This document shows, in pieces, positions 45,022-55,957 of a stretch of DNA of 64,000 bases. This DNA is from Roseovarius sp. THAF27 (GTDB lineage Bacteria; Pseudomonadota; Alphaproteobacteria; Rhodobacterales; Rhodobacteraceae). The translations under genes were made by a program, and so were the position numbers. The notes under the pieces are model-generated. The model was not told where the DNA came from. It saw nothing but the letters and a program-made list of their open reading frames with translations, and did not search any database. The stretch lies in assembly GCF_009363655.1 (NCBI RefSeq), contig NZ_CP045393.1:3658001-3722000 (forward strand), in the 5' to 3' direction. Positions within the stretch are counted from its first letter, which is position 1. Each line of letters opens with the position of its first letter.

Positions 45022-46041
45022 ATGGCCGAGGCCAGCTTCACCCCCCGCGTCTTTTCCGGCATCCAGCCGTCGGGCGGCCTGACGCTGGGCAATTACCTGG
45101 GCGCGCTCAAGCGTTTCGCCGACAGCCAGAACAGCGGGGTCGAGTCGATCTTCTGCATGGTCGACATGCATGCCATCACCGTCTGGCAGGACCCCGCCGC
45201 GCTGCGCCACGCAACGCGCGAGCTGACCGCGGGCTTCATCGCCTCGGGCGTCGATCCGGCGCGCTCGATCCTCTTCAACCAAAGCCAGGTCTCTGCCCAT
45301 GCCGAGCTGGCCTGGATCTTCAACTGCGTCGCCCGCATGGGCTGGATGAAGCGGATGACCCAGTGGAAGGACAAGGCCGGCAAGAACCAGGAAAACGCCT
45401 CGCTGGGCCTTTTTGCCTATCCCGCGCTGATGGCCGCCGACATCCTGACTTATCACGCCACCCACGTGCCGGTGGGTGAGGATCAGAAACAGCACCTGGA
45501 GCTGACGCGCGACATCGCGATCAAGTTCAACAACGATTTCGAGGTCGATTTCTTTCCCATCACCGAGCCGGTGATCGAGGGGGCCGCCACCCGCGTCATG
45601 AGCCTGCGCGACGGGTCCAAGAAGATGTCGAAATCCGATCCCTCGGACATGTCCCGGATCAACCTGACCGACGATGCCGACACCATCTCCAAGAAGATCC
45701 GCAAGGCCAAGACCGATCCCGAGCCGCTGCCCTCGGACGCCGAAGGGCTGGAGGACCGCCCCGAGGCCCGCAACCTTGTGAACATCTACGCCGCGCTCAA
45801 CGACCAGAGCGTCGATCAGGTGATGCGCGATGTGGGCGGGCAGCAATTCGGCACGTTCAAGCCCGCGCTGGCCGACCTGGCGGTGGCCAAACTGGCGCCG
45901 ATTTCCGACGAGATGGCCCGCCTGATGCAGGACACCGCCGAGATCGACCGCATCCTGTCGGACGGGGCCGGCAAGGCCCGCGAGATCGCCGCGCCCATCC
46001 TCAAACGCACCAAGGAAATCGTCGGCATGGTCGGCGCCTGA
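45022..46041 (+). CDS. trpS: Tryptophan-tRNA ligase
   Basis: 339 aa class I synthetase. [19 protein letters not shown] carries the HIGH-equivalent (TLGN) and [10 protein letters not shown] the KMSKS motif; [13 protein letters not shown] and [23 protein letters not shown] (in parts) are TrpRS signatures. The ATG at 45022 follows CGGAGT; an in-frame ATG at 44971 lies before conservation. Divergent from the rhomboid-like gene. Confidence 0.95.
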   Translation: MAEASFTPRVFSGIQPSGGLTLGNYLGALKRFADSQNSGVESIFCMVDMHAITVWQDPAALRHATRELTAGFIASGVDPARSILFNQSQVSAHAELAWIFNCVARMGWMKRMTQWKDKAGKNQENASLGLFAYPALMAADILTYHATHVPVGEDQKQHLELTRDIAIKFNNDFEVDFFPITEPVIEGAATRVMSLRDGSKKMSKSDPSDMSRINLTDDADTISKKIRKAKTDPEPLPSDAEGLEDRPEARNLVNIYAALNDQSVDQVMRDVGGQQFGTFKPALADLAVAKLAPISDEMARLMQDTAEIDRILSDGAGKAREIAAPILKRTKEIVGMVGA

Positions 46042-46080
46042 CCCGATCGAGTGGCTGCGCCACGCTCGATTGGCAGGAAT

Positions 46081-46130
46081 GAGGGGCGCTGCCCCTCAAA
46101 CACCCCGGAGTATTTGCGGCAAGAAAAAGC
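46081..46130. repeat. Mosaic intergenic repeat, copy 4 (reverse orientation)
   Basis: Hairpin GAGGGGC-GCT-GCCCCTC (46081-46097) followed by CACCCCGGAGTATTTGCGG and CAAGAAAAAGC. Read on the minus strand the order of parts matches the copy at 7896-7968: the AAATACTCC motif, then the GGGGC/GCCCC hairpin. It follows the trpS stop and likely ends its transcript. Confidence 0.55.
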
Positions 46131-46224
46131 TTCTGCATTTTCGCACGATCTTTGCGTCCCTGCGCGGAATTGCGCAATGCGTTCATCTGGCCCATCTCTG
46201 GCGCAAGCAAGAAAGGGTCAGACC

Positions 46225-46710
46225 ATGACAGTCACAACACATCCCGAAACCCGCATCGGCCACGTGCATCTGCGCGTGTCGGACCTCGAACGTGCCATCG
46301 CCTTCTATTCCGGCGTTCTGGGCTTAGAGCTTCAGCAGCGCTACGGTACCGAGGCCGCATTTCTGTCCGCAGGCGGCTACCATCATCACATCGGCCTGAA
46401 CACCTGGGAGAGCAAGGGCGGCACGCCGCCCCCGCCCGGGCATACGGGCCTCTACCACACGGCCTTCCTCTATCCCGACCGCACCGCGCTGGCGCAGGTT
46501 CTGAAACGCGTCCTGGAGGCCGGCATCCCGCTCGAGGGCGCCGCCGATCATGGCGTCAGCGAGGCGCTCTACCTGTCGGACCCCGATGGCAACGGCGTCG
46601 AGCTTTACCGTGACCGCGCCCCCGAAGACTGGCCGCGCGACGCGGAAGGCAGCCTGAAGATGGTCAACACCCGTCTGGATCTCGAGGCGCTGCTGGCCGA
46701 GGCCGGCTGA
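46225..46710 (+). CDS. VOC family protein (catechol 2,3-dioxygenase-like)
   Basis: 161 aa. A vicinal-oxygen-chelate fold with metal-ligand candidates His in IGHVHLRVSDLERA, His in TGLYHTAFLYPDR and Glu in GNGVELYRDR. The pattern YHHHIGLNTWESKG is typical of the CatE-like group of extradiol dioxygenases, here only one module long. Substrate unknown. The ATG at 46225 follows a GAAAGGG ribosome site; upstream in-frame sequence lies in the trpS repeat region. Confidence 0.85.
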   Translation: MTVTTHPETRIGHVHLRVSDLERAIAFYSGVLGLELQQRYGTEAAFLSAGGYHHHIGLNTWESKGGTPPPPGHTGLYHTAFLYPDRTALAQVLKRVLEAGIPLEGAADHGVSEALYLSDPDGNGVELYRDRAPEDWPRDAEGSLKMVNTRLDLEALLAEAG

Positions 46711-46767
46711 CCCCTCTGGACCCTTCCCGCCGCCCGGCTTAGGGTCCGCGCCAAAAGGGAGGCGACC

Positions 46768-47631
46768 ATGGCCACAGGCAGCAACATCCGGACCTATTTC
46801 GACGGCGCTTGGCATGACGGGGATATCCCGGTGATGCGCGCCGCCGATCACGGCATGTGGCTGGGCTCCAACGTCTTCGACGGGGCCCGGTTCGCGCACG
46901 GCCTGACGCCGGATCTGGACCGGCACTGCGCCCGGGTGAACGCCTCGGCCGAGGCGCTGATGGTCACGCCGACCGTGTCGGTGCAAGAGATGGTCGAGAT
47001 CGTTCATGAGGGACTGAAAGCCTACGCCCCCGATGCGGCCGTCTATATCCGCCCCATGTACTGGGCCATCGAGGGCGGCATGTCCGCCATCGTGCCCAAG
47101 GAAGGCGGCGCCACCGGCTTTGCCATCAGCCTCGAGGAAATCCCCATGGCAGCGCCCGAGCATTCCGCCACGATCACCCGCACGCGGTTCCGCCGCCCGG
47201 TGCTGGAGGACGCAGTGGTCAACGCCAAGGCTGCCTGCCTTTACCCCAACAACGCCCGGATGCTGGCCGAGGCGAAGTCAAAAGGCTTCACCAATGCGCT
47301 CGTGGCCGACGCGCTTGGCAACGTCGCCGAGGCCGCCACTGCAAACGCCTTTGCCGTCAAGGATGGCGAGGTGTTCACGCCCGTGCCCAACGGCACCTTC
47401 CTGGCCGGAATTACCCGCGCGCGGCATATCGAGAACCTGCGTGCCGATGGCGTGACCGTGCATGAATGCGTCCTGTCCTTCGACGACTTTCACGACGCCG
47501 ACGAGGTCTTCCTGTCCGGCAACATGATGAAGGTCACCCCGGTCACCGCGTTTGACGACACCAATTACCAGATCGGTCCGGTCACTCGCCGGGTGCGCGA
47601 GATGTACTGGGACTGGGCGGCCAGCGCCTGA
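46768..47631 (+). CDS. Branched-chain aminotransferase family protein (class IV PLP)
   Basis: 287 aa. Class IV aminotransferase fold: YFDGAWHDGDIPVMRAADHG, then the PLP Lys in VVNAKAACLYPNN, and GTFLAGITRARHI binding the phosphate. This shorter form is common in roseobacters beside the canonical ilvE and is usually annotated as branched-chain aminotransferase; D-amino-acid or other substrates are possible. A strong AGGGAGGCG ribosome site precedes the start. Confidence 0.87.
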   Translation: MATGSNIRTYFDGAWHDGDIPVMRAADHGMWLGSNVFDGARFAHGLTPDLDRHCARVNASAEALMVTPTVSVQEMVEIVHEGLKAYAPDAAVYIRPMYWAIEGGMSAIVPKEGGATGFAISLEEIPMAAPEHSATITRTRFRRPVLEDAVVNAKAACLYPNNARMLAEAKSKGFTNALVADALGNVAEAATANAFAVKDGEVFTPVPNGTFLAGITRARHIENLRADGVTVHECVLSFDDFHDADEVFLSGNMMKVTPVTAFDDTNYQIGPVTRRVREMYWDWAASA

Positions 47632-47641
47632 GCCCGGTCTC

Positions 47642-48109
47642 TCAGGCCGCTGCGTCGTAGCTGGAAAACACCTCGGTGCTGCCGTCCCGCAGGATCAAGT
47701 GCACGTCATAGGCCTCGCGCCGATCCTCTGGCCCCATTCCCGGCGAGCCATAGGGCATCCCCGGCACCGCAAGCCCCACCGCGTCGGGCTGTTCCTGAAG
47801 CAAACGGCGGATACCGCCGGGCGGCACGTGACCTTCGATCATGTAGCCCTCGATCTTGGCCGTGTGGCACGAGATCATCTGCTGCGGAATGCCGTTGTCG
47901 ATCTTGTAGCGCGACAGGATCGTGCCGAACGCATCCTCGCTGGTCACGGCAAAGCCGTCCTCCTGCAATACCTCCATCCACGCGCCGCAGCAGCCACAGT
48001 TGGGGTCTTTCATCACGTGAATGGCGGGGCCGGATTGCGCCAGACCGGCGAGCGGGGCCGTGGCCACCAGACCGGCGGCACCGGCGAGAAAGTTGCGTCG
48101 GGTCGGCAT
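47642..48109 (-). CDS. DUF411 family metal-binding protein, Tat-exported
   Basis: 155 aa. A twin-arginine-type leader (PTRRNFLAGAAGLVATAPLAG) is followed by the DUF411 fold: MKDPNCGCCGAWMEVL with the CXCC cluster, SCHTAKIEGYMIEGHVP, and GMPYGSPGMG. DUF411 proteins are linked to copper or other soft-metal handling in the periplasm. Start chosen at 48109 for the Tat motif and ribosome site. Convergent with the aminotransferase gene, 10 bases between stops. Confidence 0.88.
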   Translation of the reverse strand: MPTRRNFLAGAAGLVATAPLAGLAQSGPAIHVMKDPNCGCCGAWMEVLQEDGFAVTSEDAFGTILSRYKIDNGIPQQMISCHTAKIEGYMIEGHVPPGGIRRLLQEQPDAVGLAVPGMPYGSPGMGPEDRREAYDVHLILRDGSTEVFSSYDAAA

Positions 48110-48259
48110 CGGCAGTCTCCTTGCAGGCTGGGTTGGCGCGGAGTCTGGACAGGATCGCACGCCGTCGTCAACCATCCTCCCCCGCACCCTGCATCACAAC
48201 CGGGTGACCCGTCCCGCCTCTTAACGCAGCGTCGGGCGTGACAATCGCGGCTGACGTGA

Positions 48260-50341
<2,082 letters not shown>

Positions 50342-50380
50342 TCTCTTGCCCGCACCCCGGCACCGCCCTAGTTTCGCGCC

Positions 50381-51316
50381 ATGCCCGTTTGCGCCTTCGA
50401 TATCGCCCCTGATGGCACCGCCCGCCCGGCCTCTGAAAACGGCCCGGACGAGGGTTATGCCTGGTGGCATTTCGACCTTGCCGAATCCGATCTTCCCGAG
50501 TGGCTAGAGGCGCATGTTCCCGCCATTCCGGCTACGGCACTTCTGGCCGCCGAAACCCGACCGCGCTGCGACCGCTACGGCGACGGGCTGATGCTGAACC
50601 TGCGCGGCGTGAACCTGAATGCCGACGGCCCCGCCGATCAGATGGTTGCAGTGCGCATGTGGGTGACCGAGCGCCTGGTCGTCACGGTGCGCAAGCGCCG
50701 GGTCTTTGCCATCGACGCCATCCGCGAGGACATGGCCGCCGGCACCGCCCCCGCCAGCCCCATCGCCTTTGTCCACGACCTTGCGCAGCGGCTGATGACA
50801 CGGGTGCAGGACACAGTATTCGACCTCAGCCGCCGCGTGGACGACATGGAAGACAGCGTCGAGGACGACGACGAAGACCCGCCAGAGGATCTGGCCGAAG
50901 AACAACGCATGGCGATCCGCCTGCGCCGCTACCTTGCCCCGCAGCGCGACGCGCTGATCGCGCTTGTCGGCACCGACAGCGAGCTTGTTACCTCCGATGC
51001 CCGTGCCCGCCTGCGCGAATTGGGCAACCTCGCCAAGCTGGCGGTCGAGGAATTGGAGTCGATGATCGGGCGCATGGAGGCCGTGCAGGACCACCACGCC
51101 ACGCAGGCCGACCAGCGGCAGAACCGCAACGGCTATATCCTGTCGATCGTCGCGGCCGTGTTCCTGCCGCTGGGGTTCATCACCGGACTGTTCGGCGTGA
51201 ACGTGGCGGGGATGCCCGGTGTGGACACCCCCTGGGCTTTCGCGGCCCTGTGTATCGGGCTGGTTGTCCTGACCTTTGGCGCGATCTGGATCCTGCGAAA
51301 GCTGAAATGGATCTGA
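50381..51316 (+). CDS. zntB: ZntB/CorA-type divalent cation transporter
   Basis: 311 aa. A long cytosolic N-terminal domain with an acidic coiled region (DDMEDSVEDDDEDPPEDL) is followed by two C-terminal membrane segments (about 250-270 and 285-305). The pore signature is GLFGVNVAGMPG, the GXN motif in GVN form. Domain layout fits ZntB, a zinc transporter coupled to protons; other CorA-family ions are possible. The start is ATG 50381, 39 bases after the fadH stop. Confidence 0.88.
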   Translation: MPVCAFDIAPDGTARPASENGPDEGYAWWHFDLAESDLPEWLEAHVPAIPATALLAAETRPRCDRYGDGLMLNLRGVNLNADGPADQMVAVRMWVTERLVVTVRKRRVFAIDAIREDMAAGTAPASPIAFVHDLAQRLMTRVQDTVFDLSRRVDDMEDSVEDDDEDPPEDLAEEQRMAIRLRRYLAPQRDALIALVGTDSELVTSDARARLRELGNLAKLAVEELESMIGRMEAVQDHHATQADQRQNRNGYILSIVAAVFLPLGFITGLFGVNVAGMPGVDTPWAFAALCIGLVVLTFGAIWILRKLKWI

Positions 51317-51322
51317 GCGCGC

Positions 51323-51763
51323 CTATTCGATCGTGATAGTGATCTGGTCGGACGTCACCGGCGGGTCGTGCGGTACGTGGTTCATGTCACCCAGCACCAG
51401 TTGCAGCGTGTGTTCGCCCGGCTCCAGGTCCAGCTCCACCTCGGTCTGACCGCCACCGAAATGCATGTGGTTGTCATCCGACGGGATCGCGTTTTGCAGC
51501 TCTTCCTCGCCATCGGGGCCTTCGCCGAGAGGCGCGCGGTCGATCAGGATGTGGTGATGTCCGGTATGCTCCTTTTCGGTGCCGGCCGGCGCCACGCCCA
51601 TGCCGCTCAGGCCGAAGACGACCTTCACCGGCGCGGATACGGTGGCGCCGTCTTCAAGGTTGACGAAATAGACCTCTGCACCTTCGGGCGCGGCGGTCCG
51701 TTCGGCAAAGGCCATCGAGGCTGTCACCGCCAGGATGGCGAAGGATTTCGTAAGAAGTTTCAT
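51323..51763 (-). CDS. DUF4399 family exported protein
   Basis: 146 aa. A signal peptide (MKLLTKSFAILAVTASMAFA) precedes an Ig-like/beta domain with VYFVNLEDGATVSAPV, the His-rich motif EHTGHHHILID, and HMHFGGGQTEVELDLEPGEHTLQL (in parts). DUF4399 members are periplasmic; the His cluster suggests metal binding. Function not established. Convergent with zntB, which ends 6 bases away; a shared metal link is possible but unproven. Confidence 0.85.
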   Translation of the reverse strand: MKLLTKSFAILAVTASMAFAERTAAPEGAEVYFVNLEDGATVSAPVKVVFGLSGMGVAPAGTEKEHTGHHHILIDRAPLGEGPDGEEELQNAIPSDDNHMHFGGGQTEVELDLEPGEHTLQLVLGDMNHVPHDPPVTSDQITITIE

Positions 51764-52006
51764 GCGAGCTCTCCCTAGTTCAGGTCCCGCAGATGCCGCG
51801 TCTCCAGAACGGCCCTGCGACGGTGCTGAAGATGGACCTCACGGGCGGCAAGACAAGGCCCTTGGCCCCGGTCGGCGGCATGAAAGCTGTTTCCGGGCCA
51901 CGAACGATGCACCACAAAACCAAGATATTGTCTGGCTCGCGCCGCAGTTGTGCCTGAATTTACGGCGATAGCTTGACCCCAACAAGAAATGACGAGGGTA
52001 TCGAGA

Positions 52007-52912
52007 ATGGATCGCCTTACCGAAATGGAGGCCTTTGCGACCGTCGTGGACCAGGGTGGGTTCACGGACGCTGCCCGCAAAATGGGTATTTCCAAGTCCG
52101 CCGTCTCCAAGCACGTCTCGTCTCTCGAAGCCCGTCTGGGTGCGCGTCTGCTGAACCGGACCACCCGCCGGGTCAGCCCGACCGAGATCGGTCTGGCGTA
52201 TTACGACCGCGCCCTGCGTGTCCTGAACGACGCGGGCGAGGCGGACGCGCTGGTCAGTTCGATGCAGTCCGATCCCTCGGGCCTTCTGCGCATTTCCGTG
52301 GCGACCGATTTCGGCGTGAATCACCTCAGCCCGATTCTCGGCCAGTTTCTCGACGATTTCCCGGACATCACGGTCAACATGGTGCTCAACAACCGCTACG
52401 TGGAATTGATTTCCGAAGGCTTCGACATGGCCATCCGCATCGGCGAGCTCGAAGACAGCACGCTGCGCGCCCGCAAGCTGACCGAGACCACCAAGCGCAT
52501 GATCGCCAGCCCCGCTTACCTGCAAAAATACGGTCAACCCGGCAAGATCGATGAACTCAACGAACACAAGCTCCTGCACTATTCCAGCCAGTCCAACGGG
52601 TCGGTCTGGAAGCTGACCGCTCCCTCGGGCGAAAAGCGCCAGGTGCGCACCGCCGGCGGTCTTTCGGTCAATGACGGCCAGTCGCTGCTCAATGCCGCCA
52701 TTTCGGGCCTCGGCATCGCTTACCTGCCCAGTTTCCTTTACGCCAACGCGATGAAGGACGGAAAAGTGGTCGATGTCATCCCGGACCTGCCGATGGAAAC
52801 CCAGGGCATCTATGCAGTCTATCCTCCGGGCCGTTTCACGCAGCCCAAGGTGCGCGCTTTCATCGACTTCCTTGTCCACGCCTTCGCCGAGAAGGGTCCG
52901 ACGGACTGGTAA
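52007..52912 (+). CDS. LysR family transcriptional regulator
   Basis: 301 aa. Winged helix-turn-helix at about 1-60 (MEAFATVVDQGGFTDAARKMGISKSAVSKHVSSLE in parts) and a C-terminal effector domain with GLLRISVATDFG and FDMAIRIGELEDSTL. The subgroup resembles AaeR/DmlR-like regulators. Neither neighbour is an obvious target: upstream is a divergent DUF4399 gene 243 bases away, downstream a convergent radical SAM gene. Start at 52007; 51989 also in frame. Confidence 0.92.
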   Translation: MDRLTEMEAFATVVDQGGFTDAARKMGISKSAVSKHVSSLEARLGARLLNRTTRRVSPTEIGLAYYDRALRVLNDAGEADALVSSMQSDPSGLLRISVATDFGVNHLSPILGQFLDDFPDITVNMVLNNRYVELISEGFDMAIRIGELEDSTLRARKLTETTKRMIASPAYLQKYGQPGKIDELNEHKLLHYSSQSNGSVWKLTAPSGEKRQVRTAGGLSVNDGQSLLNAAISGLGIAYLPSFLYANAMKDGKVVDVIPDLPMETQGIYAVYPPGRFTQPKVRAFIDFLVHAFAEKGPTDW

Positions 52913-52938
52913 GATTTTCCTCCGCCTGTCAGGCCTGA

Positions 52939-52968
52939 CCCCGGGTGGCGCGCCGCCCGGGGCTTTTT
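52939..52968 (+). terminator. Rho-independent terminator after the LysR gene
   Basis: Hairpin with arms CCCCGGG (52939-52945) and CCCGGGG (52956-52962) and inner GGCGCGCC, followed by C and five T (52964-52968). It lies 8 bases before the end of the convergent amrS gene. Confidence 0.75.
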
Positions 52969-52975
52969 CGCGTTC

Positions 52976-54037
52976 TCACGCCATGCGCAATGGCCGCCGC
53001 TTGCGCCCCCAGTCGCCCGGCGGGCCGTCGATCACACCGGGAAAAGGCGTGCCGCAAGCAACGCACGCGCCGAAATCGTCCAGCTTCCACTCCGACAGCG
53101 CGTACCAGTCCCGTCCGATCACGCGATCCCCGCACCCGTCGCAGTAGCTCGACTGCGCGTCGGGATGATGCACGTTGCCGATATAGACATGCCGCAGCCC
53201 CGCCTGCCGCGCCACCCGACGCGCCCGCAGCAGCGTCTCCAGCGGCGTGCGCTCGTGGGACAGCATCCGGTGATCGGGATGAAAGGCGGTGAAGTGCAGC
53301 GGCACGTCCGGCCCGCAGGTCTCCATCACCCAGGCCGACAGCACCTCCAGCTCCGCCGTGCCGTCGTTCTCGCCCGGGATCAGCAGCGTCGTCAGTTCGA
53401 CCCAGCAATCGGTCTCGTTCACGGCGTAGGCGATCGTCTCCAGCACCGGCGCGATCTCCGATCCGGTCAGCTTGCGATAAAACCCTTCGGTAAAGCCTTT
53501 CAGGTCGATATTCGCCGCATCCATCGCACCAAAGAACTCTGCCCGTGGCGCGTCGCAGATATACCCCGCCGTCACCGCCACGCTTTTCACGCCGGCCTCG
53601 CGGCAGGCGGCGGCGGTGTCCAGCGCGTATTCGTGAAAGATCACCGGGTCATTGTAGGTAAACGCAACCGACGCACAGCCCTGCGCCCGCGCTACCTCGG
53701 CAATCCTTTCCGGCGCCGCCTCATGCGCCAGGCTGTCGACCTCGCGGCTCTTCGAGATCTCGTGATTCTGGCAGAATTTGCACGCCAGGTTGCACCCCGC
53801 CGTGCCGAAGCTCAGCACCGGCGTACCGGGCAGGAAGTGATTCAGCGGTTTCTTTTCGATCGGGTCGATGCAGAACCCGGTCGAGCGCCCGTAGGTGTCC
53901 AGCACCATCCGGTCGTCCTGCCGCATACGAACGAAACACATGCCGCGTTGCCCGTCCCGCAAGGTGCAGAAGCGCGGGCACAGGGTGCAGCGCAGCCTGC
54001 CGTCGCTTTCAGTCTCCCAGAATCGCGCGGGGTGCAT
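52976..54037 (-). CDS. amrS: AmmeMemoRadiSam system radical SAM enzyme
   Basis: 353 aa. Radical SAM cluster CNLACKFCQ (Cys82, 86, 89; CX3CX2C) after an N-terminal Cys-rich segment CTLCPRFCTLRDGQRGMCFV (Cys17, 20, 24, 34), with GPDVPLHFTAFHPDHRM and a C-terminal pair of CXXC (CDGCGD, CVACG) that could bind zinc or iron. This is the AmrS/PflA-like type of the AmmeMemoRadiSam system. The reaction is unknown. Start at 54037 (MHPARFWETE). Divergent from the fused MEMO1-AMMECR1 gene, 55 bases between starts. Confidence 0.9.
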   Translation of the reverse strand: MHPARFWETESDGRLRCTLCPRFCTLRDGQRGMCFVRMRQDDRMVLDTYGRSTGFCIDPIEKKPLNHFLPGTPVLSFGTAGCNLACKFCQNHEISKSREVDSLAHEAAPERIAEVARAQGCASVAFTYNDPVIFHEYALDTAAACREAGVKSVAVTAGYICDAPRAEFFGAMDAANIDLKGFTEGFYRKLTGSEIAPVLETIAYAVNETDCWVELTTLLIPGENDGTAELEVLSAWVMETCGPDVPLHFTAFHPDHRMLSHERTPLETLLRARRVARQAGLRHVYIGNVHHPDAQSSYCDGCGDRVIGRDWYALSEWKLDDFGACVACGTPFPGVIDGPPGDWGRKRRPLRMA

Positions 54038-54092
54038 CGTCGGTGTTTTTCCTCCATGATCTTGCCTGAAAGATAAGGCATGCGATCGCGAA

Positions 54093-55475
54093 ATGAATAG
54101 TGAACCCGACCCCCTCATGCGCCAGCCCGCCGTCGCCGGAACCTTCTACCCGGCCCAGCCGGACGTGCTCTGGTCCGAGGCCGAAAGCTGCATCACCCGT
54201 GGCGCCAGCGGTTGGCGGCCAGAGGGCTCGGTGCCCCGCGCAATTATCTCGCCACACGCGGGCTATCGCTTTTCCGGCTGGCTGACCGGCGCCGCATGGC
54301 GGGCCACCGCCCGAGGACAGCCTGCGACCATCGTCATTCTGTCGCCCTCTCATGCCCATTCGTTCGACGGCATCTCCCTGCCCTCGCAAAAGGGCTACGC
54401 CATGCCCGGTTTCGACGTGATGATCGACCGATCCGTCACCAACAGCCTCGTTCAGGCAGGGCTGGCCCATGTCGAGGACGCCGCACATGACCGCGAGCAC
54501 GGGATCGAGACGCAGCTTGCCTTCCTGCACCGCCTGCATCCCCGCGCCAGGGTGGTCCCGCTCGTCATCGGCAACGCGACGCAGGATCAGGTGGCGGCGG
54601 CCATCGACCACCTCGCCGCTCAAGGCCAGCCGCTCTTTGTCCTGTCCAGCGACCTCAGCCACTTCCTGAGCCGCGACGTGGCGGATGCCAAGGATGCCGA
54701 GACGGCCAAGCTGCTGGAAACGTCCAAGGGCACGATCCTCACCCCGCGCCACGCCTGCGGTGCCGCCGCCATCACGGGGTTTCTCGCCTCGGCCACGGGC
54801 GCGGGCCTGCGCGTTGTCCGGCTGGCCATGGCGTCCAGCGCCGATGTCACCGGCGACACGTCGCGCACCGTGGGCTACGGCGCCTGGGCACTTTTCGATA
54901 CCACCGACGAGATCATCATCCCGCGCCACCGTGAGATGCTGCTCAAGGCCGCGCGGCAAACGCTCGTCTCCTTCACCAGGCTCGGCAAGCCGCCCACGCT
55001 CGATGACACAAGCTTTCCACAGGCGCTGCGCGGGCACGCCGCCAGCTTCATCACCCTGCAAAGGGATGGCCGCCTGCGCGGCTGCATCGGCTCGCTTGCC
55101 GCGCATCAACCGCTGGTCCGCGACGTCTCCGAGAACACGGTCAAATCCGCCTCCGACGATCCGCGCTTCAAGCCCCTGAGCGCCGACGATGTCCCCGGTC
55201 TGCGCCTCAAGATCGCCGTCCTGTCACCCTCCGCGCCGATGACCTTCGCGAATCAGGCTGACCTTCTGTCGCAACTGACACCGCACCGCGACGGCCTGAT
55301 CCTGCGCGACAGGGGCAAGCGCGGCGTCTTTCTGCCAATGGTGTGGGAAAGCCTGCCCGACCCCGCCGAATTCCTGAGAGCATTGAAGGTCAAGGCGGGC
55401 CTGCCCAAGGATCACTGGAGCGACACGCTGGAAATCCACCGCTTCTGCGCCGAAAGCTTCGCCGAACCGGACTAG
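54093..55475 (+). CDS. Fused MEMO1-AMMECR1 protein (AmrB-AmrA)
   Basis: 460 aa. The N-terminal MEMO1 domain (about 8-270) has AVAGTFYPAQ, ISPHAGYRFSG with His55, EHGIETQLAFL and SSDLSHF, resembling LigB-type metalloenzymes. The AMMECR1 domain (about 285-455) has LRGCIGSLAAHQPL near 330 and LPMVWESLPDPAEFLRALK (in parts). In other genomes these two are separate genes beside the radical SAM partner. The ATG at 54093 lacks a clear ribosome site; ATG 54117 (MRQPAVAG) is possible. Confidence 0.92.
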   Translation: MNSEPDPLMRQPAVAGTFYPAQPDVLWSEAESCITRGASGWRPEGSVPRAIISPHAGYRFSGWLTGAAWRATARGQPATIVILSPSHAHSFDGISLPSQKGYAMPGFDVMIDRSVTNSLVQAGLAHVEDAAHDREHGIETQLAFLHRLHPRARVVPLVIGNATQDQVAAAIDHLAAQGQPLFVLSSDLSHFLSRDVADAKDAETAKLLETSKGTILTPRHACGAAAITGFLASATGAGLRVVRLAMASSADVTGDTSRTVGYGAWALFDTTDEIIIPRHREMLLKAARQTLVSFTRLGKPPTLDDTSFPQALRGHAASFITLQRDGRLRGCIGSLAAHQPLVRDVSENTVKSASDDPRFKPLSADDVPGLRLKIAVLSPSAPMTFANQADLLSQLTPHRDGLILRDRGKRGVFLPMVWESLPDPAEFLRALKVKAGLPKDHWSDTLEIHRFCAESFAEPD

Positions 55476-55479
55476 GCGC

Positions 55480-55878
55480 TCAATCGGCGTTGGAAATCTC
55501 GATCAGGTTGCCATCCGGGTCGCGCACGTAGATCGAGGTCAGCGGCCCCGTCGCCCCGGTGCGCGGCACCGGCCCTTCCTCGACCGTCACGCCTTGCGCG
55601 GCGAGATGGTCCTGCCAGTCCGCCACCGGCGCATCGCTCAGGAAACAAAGGTCCGCCGTGCCGGGCGCGGGATGCGCCGCCTTCGGCTCGAACTCCGCAC
55701 CCGCCTTGTGCAGGTTGATCTTCTGTGCCCCGAATTTCAGCGCCCACCGTCGAGTCCCGTCAGCAGGGGTGAATGCCTCGGCCGTCATTCCCAGGACATC
55801 CGTGTAAAAGGTCACCGTCGCATCGACATCCGCCACGGTCAGCACCAGGTGATCCAGCGATGTCAGGCGGGTCGGCAT
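55480..55878 (-). CDS. VOC family protein (glyoxalase/bleomycin-resistance type)
   Basis: 132 aa. Single VOC domain: LDHLVLTVADVDATVTFYTDVLGM with the first His ligand, ALKFGAQKINLHK with the second, and IYVRDPDGNLIEISN with Glu. The small size and lack of partner modules fit glyoxalase-like proteins of unknown substrate. Start chosen at 55878 (MPTRLTSLDH) rather than 55938. Convergent with the MEMO1-AMMECR1 gene, 4 bases between stops. Confidence 0.87.
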   Translation of the reverse strand: MPTRLTSLDHLVLTVADVDATVTFYTDVLGMTAEAFTPADGTRRWALKFGAQKINLHKAGAEFEPKAAHPAPGTADLCFLSDAPVADWQDHLAAQGVTVEEGPVPRTGATGPLTSIYVRDPDGNLIEISNAD

Positions 55879-55957
55879 GAGCACGTACTCTTCGCTAGCA
55901 TTGTCATCTCGCGTATCGGCATCATAGACATACACCAAAACCCGAGATCAGTCCAAG

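Noticed and set aside
51735..51971. Small plus-strand frame between the DUF4399 and LysR genes
   Set aside because: It begins inside the DUF4399 signal-peptide region in antisense and has low-complexity composition without a ribosome site.
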